The notes under the pieces are model-generated. The model ran no database searches. It saw only the letters and a list, made by a program, of their open reading frames with translations, and was not told the DNA's origin. From Rhodospirillaceae bacterium (lineage in GTDB: Bacteria; Pseudomonadota; Alphaproteobacteria; GCA-2731375): a stretch of 64,000 nt of DNA. The stretch spans positions 1-64,000 of the forward strand of contig JABJKS010000034.1 in assembly GCA_018660265.1 (NCBI GenBank). The letters run 5' to 3'. A program made the position numbers and the translations under genes. Below are positions 51,922 through 59,374 of this stretch, piece after piece. Within the stretch, counting starts at the first letter, position 1. Each line of letters opens with the position of its first letter.

Positions 51922-52851
51922 ATGAAACTTTTATATTTCGACGATTATCGCCCGGGCGTACTGCGGGATGACATGGTCGTGGATATTTCGGCCGAAGTGC
52001 AAGACATCCCCCATATAGATCACCGGGCTTTGATCAACGGTCTGATTGCCCGATTTGACAGCTATCGCGAAAGACTGGAAGTTTTCGTCGCAGGGGCGGA
52101 GGGTCAGCCCTTGTCCACGGTCACGCTACGCGCGCCCATACCATTGCCGCGAAATATTGACTGCATGGCGGTGAACTATATGGAAGACGGCACCCGGGAT
52201 GAACCCGCGCCTATCAATGGCTTTCATAAATCACCCTCCGCCATCTTCGGGCCGGAGGAGACAATGGTGCTGGATGATATTCCGGCAACCGTGTTTGAGG
52301 GCGAGGCCGAGCTGGCTGTTATCATCGGCAAGCCGGCCAGCCACGTATCGGCAGACGAGGCTATGGACTATGTCTTTGGCTACACCAATTTCATCGACGG
52401 TTCGGCCCGCGGCGTGGGCCCGGCCAACAACGTGTTCTTCCAAGTGAAGTCACGGGACACCTTCGCCCCGATCGGACCCTACATCGTGACGGCGGATGAA
52501 ATTCCCGATCCCCAGAACCTGGGCGTCCGCCTGTCGGTCAACGGAACGGTGATGCAGGATTTCAACACCTCCGACATGGCCCACAAGATCGCCCGCTGCA
52601 TAGAATGGACGTCCTCCATTCATGCGTTGGAGCCTGGAGATATTCTTGCCACGGGCACCAATCACCGGGGCCTGAATGCATTTATGGATGGTGATCGTGT
52701 GGAGTTGGAGGTTGAGGGCCTGGGCTGTTTGGGCATCAATATTCGCGACGACCTAAAACGCACCTGGTCACGGGATACCCGCCTGGAACATGCGGAAAAG
52801 GGTCTGGAAGGCCCCCATACCCCGCAGCTAACCGGCAAGTACGCAAAATAG
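51922..52851 (+). CDS. Fumarylacetoacetate hydrolase family protein
   Basis: FAH-fold enzyme of about 309 residues. The metal-binding EGEAELAVIIGKPASHV, FIDGSARGVGPANN and a C-terminal ATGTNHRGLNAFMDGD replace the common GTPSGVG loop, so the substrate may differ from the FAH protein at 22 kb. It probably hydrolyses or decarboxylates a 2-oxo acid product of the pathway. ATG at 51922 has GGGAG six bases upstream; the TTG start four codons earlier is less likely. It is followed after 14 bases by the PhyH-like gene. Confidence 0.83.
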   Translation: MKLLYFDDYRPGVLRDDMVVDISAEVQDIPHIDHRALINGLIARFDSYRERLEVFVAGAEGQPLSTVTLRAPIPLPRNIDCMAVNYMEDGTRDEPAPINGFHKSPSAIFGPEETMVLDDIPATVFEGEAELAVIIGKPASHVSADEAMDYVFGYTNFIDGSARGVGPANNVFFQVKSRDTFAPIGPYIVTADEIPDPQNLGVRLSVNGTVMQDFNTSDMAHKIARCIEWTSSIHALEPGDILATGTNHRGLNAFMDGDRVELEVEGLGCLGINIRDDLKRTWSRDTRLEHAEKGLEGPHTPQLTGKYAK

Positions 52852-52865
52852 GACGGACCAGAAAT

Positions 52866-53879
52866 ATGGACATCATGCAACCTTTTATGGATTCAACCGA
52901 TATCATCAACGACGGCGCAGCCCTGGCTGAACGTATGGATAAAGACGGCTATTTGTTCATACGGGGCCTGGTCCCAGCCGAGGCTGCGGGCAACGTCGGC
53001 GCGCAGTTTTTGGAAATTGCCGGCGACGGCGGCTGGCTGGCCCCTGATCAACCAAAGGGCGGGCGTATTGCCAATTTGGCGGCAACCTGTGCCGATCCGG
53101 AGCCGGAATTTCTGGATGTATTTTCGAAATTTTATCGCCGCGAAGATACCCATGCACTGAAACATCACCCGGCCATCATTGCGTTGTTTGAGCGTATGTT
53201 CGGCGAAGATGTTCTTGTTCACCCGTTAATGGTGGCGCGAAACATCTTCCCCCAACGCCTGGCACTGACCACGCGGCCCCACCAGGACTTTGTGCATATC
53301 CAGGGCACGCCGGAAACCTATACGGTCTGGCTTCCCCTTCACGATTGCCCCAAGCATATGGGTGGCCTGTCGGTCGCGGCAGGCAGCCATCGACAGGGCG
53401 TGCGCGATTTCACCGTCGCCTCCGGCGCAGGCGGTCTGGAAACAACAGAGGCCCTGGAAGGTACCTGGCGCCACGGGGATTTCGCCCTTGGCGATGCGTT
53501 GATATTTCATTCCATGGTGGTGCACCAAGGCCTGGACAACAACACGGACGATCTGCGTCATTCCGTCGATGCCCGCTATCAAAAGGCCAGCGAGCCGATC
53601 TCCGCCGTGTCCATGGAGGCCTATTCGGGCTGTGGTAGTTGGGATGACATCTATGCCGGTTGGCAATCCGATGATTTGAAATACTATTGGCGCGCCCAAA
53701 ACCCCGAAGTTCAGGATTTCGACTATCAATACTATGACCGCCGGGACGAAATTGCATTCGCCATGGCGAAAAAGGGTGACAACAGCGCCCGTTCGGCCCT
53801 GTTGCGGATCGTCCAGCGTGACCCGCGCGAAGACAAGCGTGACAAGGCGACGGAAATGCTGGCGCTGTTGGAAGCTTAG
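52866..53879 (+). CDS. Phytanoyl-CoA dioxygenase family protein
   Basis: Fe(II)/2-oxoglutarate-dependent oxygenase of 337 residues. The metal-binding HxD is in TTRPHQDFVHIQGTPETY and the distal His in FHSMVVHQGLDNN. The dioxygenase fold (double-stranded beta helix) is complete. A C-terminal helical extension of about 60 residues (DNSARSALLRIVQRDPREDKRDKATEMLALL) is not part of the core and resembles a HEAT-like tail. It hydroxylates a hydrophobic or CoA-bound substrate. Together with the P450 downstream it suggests successive oxidations of one compound. Confidence 0.8.
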   Translation: MDIMQPFMDSTDIINDGAALAERMDKDGYLFIRGLVPAEAAGNVGAQFLEIAGDGGWLAPDQPKGGRIANLAATCADPEPEFLDVFSKFYRREDTHALKHHPAIIALFERMFGEDVLVHPLMVARNIFPQRLALTTRPHQDFVHIQGTPETYTVWLPLHDCPKHMGGLSVAAGSHRQGVRDFTVASGAGGLETTEALEGTWRHGDFALGDALIFHSMVVHQGLDNNTDDLRHSVDARYQKASEPISAVSMEAYSGCGSWDDIYAGWQSDDLKYYWRAQNPEVQDFDYQYYDRRDEIAFAMAKKGDNSARSALLRIVQRDPREDKRDKATEMLALLEA

Positions 53880-53904
53880 TACCTTAGTTTAGGGGGACAG
53901 GATC

Positions 53905-55140
53905 GTGACCATCACCCCAGGCAATTCGTCTGGCGAAATTGATGTCTCGGACTTCGATCTGATGGACCTGCCGGCGGACTACGTGCCGAACGCCCACAGC
54001 TATTTCGCAGCTCTGCGGCAGGCCAGCCCAATTCATCGCAACCGCGATGGCTCCTACATATTGACCCGCTATGACGACTTGGTGACAGCCTACCGAGACC
54101 CGCGTGTTTGGAGCTCCGATAAGAAGGCCGCTTTTGGGCCGAAATTTGGAACCTCGCCGCTGTTTGAACATCACACCACTAGCCTGGTTTTCGTCGACCC
54201 CCCTGATCACACCCGGATCAGAAAGCTTTTCCAATCCGCCTTTACGCGAAAATCCCTCGCCGCCCTTGAACCGCGTATTCATGCCCTGGTGGATGGTTAT
54301 CTGGATGAACTGGCAGACGGCGGAGAGATGGAGTTCGTCTCCGGCTTTTCATTCAGATTGCCGGTGGAAATTGTCTGCGACATGTTGGGCGTGCCCACAT
54401 CGGACCGCCTGCTCATTCGCGAATGGGCACTGTCGATACTTGGTGCGTTGGAGCCGGTGATGACCGACCAGCAATTCCAGGACGGCTGTGCGGCGGTCGA
54501 TAACTTCAAGGCGTATCTGAGGGATCGGGTAAAAGAACGCAAAGCCAATCCGGACGGCGGGCGGGATGGAGAGATATTAACGGCCCTTATTGAGGCGGAG
54601 GAAGAAGGCGAGAAGCTGACGGAAATTGAGTTGCTTCACCAATGCATATTCCTGCTGAATGCCGGTCATGAAACATCCACCAATATGATCTCCCACGGCG
54701 CGCACGAGATGCTGCGCCATCCGGGCGAAATCGAAAAACTGCGCGCCGATGCGACATTGATCGATAGTATGGTCGAGGAAGTTCTGCGTTTCCAGGCACC
54801 GATCCAGATCAACAACCGGCGCGCCCTGCACGACACCAAACTATCCGGCACGGCCATCCCGGCGGGCAGCGTGGTTCATTTGATGATCGGTGCGGCCAAT
54901 CTTGATCCGGCACAATTTCCCGATCCCGAATGTTTCGATATCACCCGGCGGCCCAACCGGCATCTTTCCTTTGGTCTGGGCATTCATATATGCGCCGGTA
55001 ATGCCCTGGCCAGGATGGAAGCGAAAATCGCCTTTGCAAAGCTTTTCCAGCGGTTCCCAAACTTGCGCCTTGTCGCCCCGGCCGCCTTGTCTGATCGCAT
55101 TCGATTTCGTGAAGTGACGGAGCTGAAAGTCGCGATTTAG
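53905..55140 (+). CDS. Cytochrome P450 monooxygenase
   Basis: Bacterial class I P450 of 411 residues. The I-helix oxygen-binding motif reads LLNAGHETSTNMIS, ExxR is EEVLRF and the heme-binding loop is FGLGIHICAGNALARME with the thiolate Cys. Family CYP cannot be given without comparison. It requires a ferredoxin and reductase not encoded in the window. Start GTG at 53905 is preceded by GGGGGACAGGATC. It is the last gene of the operon. Its substrate is likely the compound handled by the CoA-transferase, FAH and PhyH genes. Confidence 0.9.
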   Translation: MTITPGNSSGEIDVSDFDLMDLPADYVPNAHSYFAALRQASPIHRNRDGSYILTRYDDLVTAYRDPRVWSSDKKAAFGPKFGTSPLFEHHTTSLVFVDPPDHTRIRKLFQSAFTRKSLAALEPRIHALVDGYLDELADGGEMEFVSGFSFRLPVEIVCDMLGVPTSDRLLIREWALSILGALEPVMTDQQFQDGCAAVDNFKAYLRDRVKERKANPDGGRDGEILTALIEAEEEGEKLTEIELLHQCIFLLNAGHETSTNMISHGAHEMLRHPGEIEKLRADATLIDSMVEEVLRFQAPIQINNRRALHDTKLSGTAIPAGSVVHLMIGAANLDPAQFPDPECFDITRRPNRHLSFGLGIHICAGNALARMEAKIAFAKLFQRFPNLRLVAPAALSDRIRFREVTELKVAI

Positions 55141-55271
55141 TTAGGCTTTAGGCGTTCTGGCCACTGCACCATCCATGCGGACATGTTGGCAAATTAGGTG
55201 AAAATTAACCCTTCCGTGAAAGTTTGAATGCCTCAGACGGGTCTATTTGCCGTTGAAACAAACAGCGATCC

Positions 55272-56591
55272 ATGCCGGAAAAGAAAATACTAACCCAGGC
55301 GGAATTCGCCGCAATTGTACGGGCCCACCAGACCCTTCAGGCAGGACGGCCCGGAGGGCAGCGTGCGAACCTGTCGTTTCATGACCTTCACGATCTGGAT
55401 ATGACCCGGGCTGATCTTTCCGATGCGGATTTCACGGGCGGCGATCTACAGCGGGTGCGCGCCGTACAGACGACATTCGTGCGCACATTGTTTTTCGGTA
55501 CGGACCTGCGTGTCGCCACCCTGCAGCACGCGAATTTGACCCGGGCGGATTTGCGCGGTGCCTGTCTGCGCGGTGCGGATTTAAGCGACGCCACCCTGGT
55601 GGATGCGGACATGCGCGAAGGGGTACTAGCCTGGCATGATGGATCGAATGGCCCGGGGGCCGTGGAATACAAACACCAAAATGCCGAAGTTTCCGCCGTG
55701 AACGCACAACGGGCGGATTTTTCTTCTGCCAAAATGTCCGACGCGATGGCCGTACAGACGGATTTCACCGATGCGGTATTGCGTAACGCGAACCTGAAGG
55801 GCGCGGATTTGCGCAGTTCAATCCTGGTCGGCGCGCAGTTGGAGGGGGCGGATCTTAGCGGTTCCAAACTGGTTGGGGCGGATCTTAGCGGCGCGGATCT
55901 GTCAGGTGCCAGCTTTGACGGTGCGGATTTCAAAGACGCCAATTTAGCGGGCGCAATTTTGGATCCAGATGCCCTGGAAGCACCGGAACTACGGGCCGCG
56001 GAACTACCCAAGGCGGACGCGGATATTGCCGAACGGTTAGAGGAGATATTGCGCTCTCATCGTAATTGGGCAGAAGGCGCCAAGGCAGATGGAGAACGGG
56101 CCAATCTGTCGAGCGCGGACTTGCGCGGCCGGAACATGCAGGGCCGAAATTTGGCGGCGGCCTTGATGACCTCGGTCATTTTAAAGGACGCAGACCTTTC
56201 AAAAAGCGTACTCGCAATGGCCAATTTGTCCCACGCCGACATGCGTGCTGTTGATCTGACCGACGCCGATTTGCGCGGTACCAACCTGGAACGGGCAACT
56301 CTGAACGGTGCCATTTTGACGGGCTGCAATCTTGGCCCTTTAAAAAGCAGTGGCGGTGGTGGCCGGGTTTGGCGATGCGTTCTGTCGCATGCCCGTCTGT
56401 GCCGGGCCGACCTGCGCAATGCGATCCTGACGGAAGCCGACCTGCATGGTGCCGATTTCGAGGGGGCGGATCTGCGCGGCGCGGATCTAAGTGGTGCCAA
56501 TCTGGCGGAAGCTTCCTTCAACGGTGCCAAGTTGGAGGGCACCCGCCTGGACGGCGCAAATATGGAAGCGGCCCGCATTTCAGCGCAATAG
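55272..56591 (+). CDS. Pentapeptide-repeat protein with duplicated module
   Basis: A 439-residue protein forming two right-handed quadrilateral beta-helices (A(D/N)LxG repeats). Each half begins with a helix and a shared motif: IVRAHQTLQAGRPGGQRANLSFHDL near residue 15 and ILRSHRNWAEGAKADGERANLSSADL near 260. The protein is therefore an internal duplication. Pentapeptide proteins of this type are often of unknown function; some act as DNA mimics. It contains no membrane segment. It stands between the P450 and desaturase genes. The 131 bases before it show no clear promoter. Confidence 0.85.
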   Translation: MPEKKILTQAEFAAIVRAHQTLQAGRPGGQRANLSFHDLHDLDMTRADLSDADFTGGDLQRVRAVQTTFVRTLFFGTDLRVATLQHANLTRADLRGACLRGADLSDATLVDADMREGVLAWHDGSNGPGAVEYKHQNAEVSAVNAQRADFSSAKMSDAMAVQTDFTDAVLRNANLKGADLRSSILVGAQLEGADLSGSKLVGADLSGADLSGASFDGADFKDANLAGAILDPDALEAPELRAAELPKADADIAERLEEILRSHRNWAEGAKADGERANLSSADLRGRNMQGRNLAAALMTSVILKDADLSKSVLAMANLSHADMRAVDLTDADLRGTNLERATLNGAILTGCNLGPLKSSGGGGRVWRCVLSHARLCRADLRNAILTEADLHGADFEGADLRGADLSGANLAEASFNGAKLEGTRLDGANMEAARISAQ

Positions 56592-56701
56592 CTACCGTTA
56601 TCATGGCTCTTTTGATAAGCGTCCGGGCGTTTCCAAATTAGAAATGCCGCCGGGGCAAAGATCAGCTATAAAGGGCAGCTGTTCTGACGAGTATATGTAA
56701 A

Positions 56702-57634
56702 ATGATCCAATCAAACCAAAAATTTGAAACACCACGCGTTGAAACGCAAACATGGTTGCTGATCGTTGCCGTTTACGGCGGCTGGATCGGGGCGACCTTG
56801 TATGGCACGCATATGCCGTGGTGGTTGTTGTTGATGGCTGGAGGATGGTTCACGGGCTGGTATTATTCCCTGCAGCATGAAGTTATTCATGGTCATCCAA
56901 CGAAGAAAAGATGGCTTAACGATCTGATCGGCTATGCGCCTTTGGGTTTGTTCATTCCCTATTCCATCTATCGGGCGGACCACACCAAGCATCACAACAA
57001 GGATATCCTGACCATTCCGGGGCTGGATCCTGAATCATATTATTTTGATGCAAACACCTGGGCGGCGATGCCAAGGTTCCTAAAAGCGATCAACATCGTC
57101 AATAATGCCCTGATAGGACGTCTGACAGTCGGCGTCGCTATAACAATCGTTCGATTTTGGATGGGAGAATTCCGCCGGCTCCTACGCGGCGACCTAACGC
57201 ATCTGCGGGCCTGGACCCTACATATAGTTCTGGTGGCTGGCGTACTCTATTGGGTCAACGTAATTTGCGGCCTTCCGGTCTGGCTTTATATTTTGACCTT
57301 TGCCTATCCCGGCTTGGCACTGACCATGATGCGCTCCTATACCGAGCATCGGGCGGCCGCCGAGCCTGACCATCGCACGGCGATTGTGGAGAGCCGCGGC
57401 CTGGGAGGTCTTTTGGGCCTACTGTTTCTGCACAACAACCTGCATATCGCCCACCATGACCAACCGGCCATGCCCTGGTATCAGCTGCCGGCATATTACA
57501 GGAGCAAAAGGGCAATGTTCTTGGAGGAGAACGACGGCTTCCTGTTTCACGGTTATCGCGACGTCATGCGCCAGTATCTGTTTGCGCCGATTGATGCACC
57601 GATTTCCACATCATCGTATCCGACCCATCCCTAG
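56702..57634 (+). CDS. Membrane fatty acid desaturase
   Basis: Diiron membrane desaturase/hydroxylase of 310 residues. The three His boxes are HEVIHGH (59-65), HTKHH (94-98) and HNNLHIAHH (about 247-255). The protein has four or so membrane segments. It desaturates or hydroxylates lipid acyl chains or a related hydrophobic substrate. Box 2 is HxxHH with box 3 HxxHH, as in the acyl-lipid desaturase branch. Only 27 bases separate its stop from the sulfotransferase-like gene, which suggests an operon modifying a lipid. Confidence 0.85.
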   Translation: MIQSNQKFETPRVETQTWLLIVAVYGGWIGATLYGTHMPWWLLLMAGGWFTGWYYSLQHEVIHGHPTKKRWLNDLIGYAPLGLFIPYSIYRADHTKHHNKDILTIPGLDPESYYFDANTWAAMPRFLKAINIVNNALIGRLTVGVAITIVRFWMGEFRRLLRGDLTHLRAWTLHIVLVAGVLYWVNVICGLPVWLYILTFAYPGLALTMMRSYTEHRAAAEPDHRTAIVESRGLGGLLGLLFLHNNLHIAHHDQPAMPWYQLPAYYRSKRAMFLEENDGFLFHGYRDVMRQYLFAPIDAPISTSSYPTHP

Positions 57635-57661
57635 AAATTTTATCCCAGTGGGAGGCAGACC

Positions 57662-58810
57662 TTGAAGCTGTTTGATTTTTTGGTGGTGCCAGTCCGCCGG
57701 TCGGGGGGAACGGCCATACAACGTTTTCTTTCCCTGCACCCCAATATTATTGCTGTTCCAAAATGGACCCTGGATAGCGCCCTGGAAAGCGGCCAGGAAG
57801 AACAATTGTTGGAATCCGCACAAGAGGCCATGCGGGCCAGTCCACAGACCAGATTTGGCCTGGTCCAGCATCTGTTTACGGAAGCGGGACCGGAACTGGA
57901 AGATATTGTCCAACGCCTATCGAAAATCGTGCGCAAGGGTGGCTTGATATTGATCTTTCGGGACCATTGCGACGCCATGAATTCTGAATTGAGCCACGGG
58001 GCCATTTTACAATATTGCAACTATGACTTTGCAATGGCGGGCTTGAGCTGGCCCTCGGAGATCAATTCATCCATGGACCTGGACGCCTTGCTGCAGGAAT
58101 GTAAGGAAGAGAGACCCACAGCACGGGATTCAACGGACCATGTCTCCCGCCCCGAGAATGTCTGGAAAAGACGACTGTCATATGTGCACTATGCCGAGAT
58201 CCAGGCCGCATATGAAGGGTATTTTCGAAACCCGCTGATCGTCGATTACGACAAGATATTTGCCCCGAACGACAAGACATCAATGCAAGGCATTTACGCC
58301 TTCATTGGCGTCGATGACAAATTCCACATGCCTTTTTTTACCCGGCAACAAGCCGGGCGTTCGCATCGGTTTCTGGATCATAATTACACCCTGATCTCGT
58401 CCGACAATTTCAACAATCTACAGGTTGTCATGGTATCCCGGGACATTTTGGATTTCTCGATTGATTATTCCGGGACGGAAATGGCGATTTTGTTCGATAA
58501 ATATGTGGAGCAGGATCTGAAATTCCCCAACGGCCTGTCATTGGTGTCCCGATCAGACATTGATCTTGTCAACTCCGGCCCGAAACAGCAGATGATGCTT
58601 CGCAATGATGGAGAACGCATGATGCGGGAATTTCTCTATCCATTATGGAGACATAATTTTCAGGCGGTATTGAAGGAGATTGATAAATTCACCAATAAGA
58701 CCCTGCCTGAAGATATTCGCGAAGATCTGAAGGAGGCGCTGGCAACCGACAGCGAACACTTCTTTGCCACCAATAAGCATATAGGCCAGTCCTGGACGTT
58801 CCGTTCCTAG
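57662..58810 (+). CDS. Sulfotransferase-like protein
   Basis: A 382-residue soluble protein. Near the N terminus FLVVPVRRSGGTAIQRFLSLHPNIIAVP resembles the 5'-PAPS-binding strand-loop-helix of sulfotransferases. A later LIVDYDKIF segment could correspond to the 3'-phosphate region. The rest, including an HHF-rich tail, is not recognised. The start is TTG at 57662, seven bases after GGGAGG. It could sulfate the product of the adjacent desaturase. Assignment to the sulfotransferase fold is tentative. Confidence 0.5.
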   Translation: MKLFDFLVVPVRRSGGTAIQRFLSLHPNIIAVPKWTLDSALESGQEEQLLESAQEAMRASPQTRFGLVQHLFTEAGPELEDIVQRLSKIVRKGGLILIFRDHCDAMNSELSHGAILQYCNYDFAMAGLSWPSEINSSMDLDALLQECKEERPTARDSTDHVSRPENVWKRRLSYVHYAEIQAAYEGYFRNPLIVDYDKIFAPNDKTSMQGIYAFIGVDDKFHMPFFTRQQAGRSHRFLDHNYTLISSDNFNNLQVVMVSRDILDFSIDYSGTEMAILFDKYVEQDLKFPNGLSLVSRSDIDLVNSGPKQQMMLRNDGERMMREFLYPLWRHNFQAVLKEIDKFTNKTLPEDIREDLKEALATDSEHFFATNKHIGQSWTFRS

Positions 58811-58888
58811 GCAGTTATATGGCTTTACAGCGGTATACTCCGGGCCAGTAAATTTTGCGAATACGATGATCAACGACTGCTGCGTCGA
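58811..58888. other. Start of a 540-base interval without a large gene
   Basis: The stretch 58811-59350 between the sulfotransferase-like gene and xerC contains only two small coupled minus-strand frames and, on the plus strand, a structured RNA candidate with a short frame. Those are listed separately. The first 80 bases show nothing recognisable. Confidence 0.5.
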
Positions 58889-59056
58889 TCAATCTGCGGG
58901 GTCTGCCCGCCGATGTAGCTGGTGACTAATTGATGCCGTGATTCGGTCGATAACGGCTTGTTGCAGCCATTTTTGGGGACAGCCACCGGGCAACGCCCAG
59001 GACAATTTCAGTGGCACAATATCATCGGCCACCTGGCCCCTGGCCTTTGTTGTCAC
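58889..59056 (-). CDS. Small ORF (55 aa), possibly coupled to the ORF upstream
   Basis: GTG at 59056 overlaps the TGA of the preceding small frame in GTGA. The translated sequence is MTTKARGQVADDIVPLKLSW followed by more residues ending in PAD. No family is recognised. It may be the remnant of a gene that suffered a frameshift, because the two small frames are adjacent and contiguous. Low confidence that it is expressed. Confidence 0.3.
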   Translation of the reverse strand: MTTKARGQVADDIVPLKLSWALPGGCPQKWLQQAVIDRITASISHQLHRRADPAD

Positions 59057-59142
59057 GGCCGTGAGCGCTGCCGTGGGCAGGTAGCTTTGACCGCCCTGGG
59101 CCGTCGTTGTGCATTCGTATGAGATTGAGTTGCATTAGTCAT
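59053..59142 (-). CDS. Small ORF (29 aa) with ribosome binding site
   Basis: ATG at 59142 lies two bases after GGGGAAAG, a plausible ribosome binding site, and encodes a basic peptide ending in CPRQRSRP. It diverges from the structured RNA starting near 59164. Whether it is a leader, a small protein or the 5' part of a frameshifted gene with the following 55-codon frame cannot be decided. Confidence 0.3.
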   Translation of the reverse strand: MTNATQSHTNAQRRPRAVKATCPRQRSRP

Positions 59143-59194
59143 AACTTTCCCCATACTGACCACTTGGCAACAACAATCGAAAGGAGGTGATCCA

Positions 59195-59287
59195 ATGTCT
59201 AAAGAATTGCGAGCCGTAACGATCGGCCTGAGGATGCAAGCAGGACAGAGGGAGACCTCTCTACGGAGCACCAGCTCCGTGTCCTGA
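59195..59287 (+). CDS. 30-codon ORF behind the very strong ribosome binding site
   Basis: ATG at 59195, six bases after GGAGGTGATCC, opens a frame of 30 codons (MSKELRAVTIGLRMQAG... ending TSSVS) that stops inside the first structured domain. It could be a small protein or leader peptide coupled to RNA folding. The coding part overlaps the three-way junction, so codon choice may be constrained by structure. Confidence 0.4.
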   Translation: MSKELRAVTIGLRMQAGQRETSLRSTSSVS

Positions 59288-59339
59288 CTGGACACCTCAC
59301 GTAAAGTGATCGGGACGTATCGTTCGGCCCAGTTCACGG

Positions 59340-59374
59340 AAAGGCGATCCCTAGGGGTCGCCTTTCTTCTTTTT
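59340..59374 (+). terminator. Terminator shared with the end of xerC
   Basis: The 12-base arms AAAGGCGATCCC (59340-59351) and GGGGTCGCCTTT (59354-59365) pair through one G-T. Loop plus T-rich tail TCTTCTTTTT follow. The stem lies over the stop and last codons of the convergent xerC gene (C-terminal KKKKGDP). Confidence 0.85.

Larger units (their letters stand above)
59164..59374 (+). ncRNA. Structured RNA candidate with full-length anti-16S Shine-Dalgarno
   Basis: A putative promoter (TTGCAT, 16 bp, CATACT near 59131-59158) precedes GAAAGGAGGTGATCC, which is complementary to the 3' tail of 16S rRNA over its whole length. Downstream is a three-way junction: AGGAC (59242-59246) pairs with GTCCT (59281-59285). 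It encloses AGAGG-GAGA-CCTCT (GNRA tetraloop) and ACGGAGC-ACCA-GCTCCGT. A second domain is closed by ACTGG (59287-59291) and CCAGT (59329-59333) and contains a TCAC/GTGA hairpin. A terminator ends it. The sequence GAGGTG in the ribosome binding site is also complementary to CACCTC at 59293-59298, so two alternative folds are possible. I do not recognise the family. Confidence 0.6.

Noticed and set aside
59179-59194. Fragment of a 16S rRNA gene on the minus strand
   Set aside because: Only the 16 bases complementary to the 16S 3' tail match. Sequence on the far side does not continue into 16S, so it is read as a ribosome binding site.
58811-59350. tRNA, tmRNA or RNase P RNA in the interval before xerC
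   Set aside because: No cloverleaf, no tag reading frame and no conserved RNase P motif were seen.
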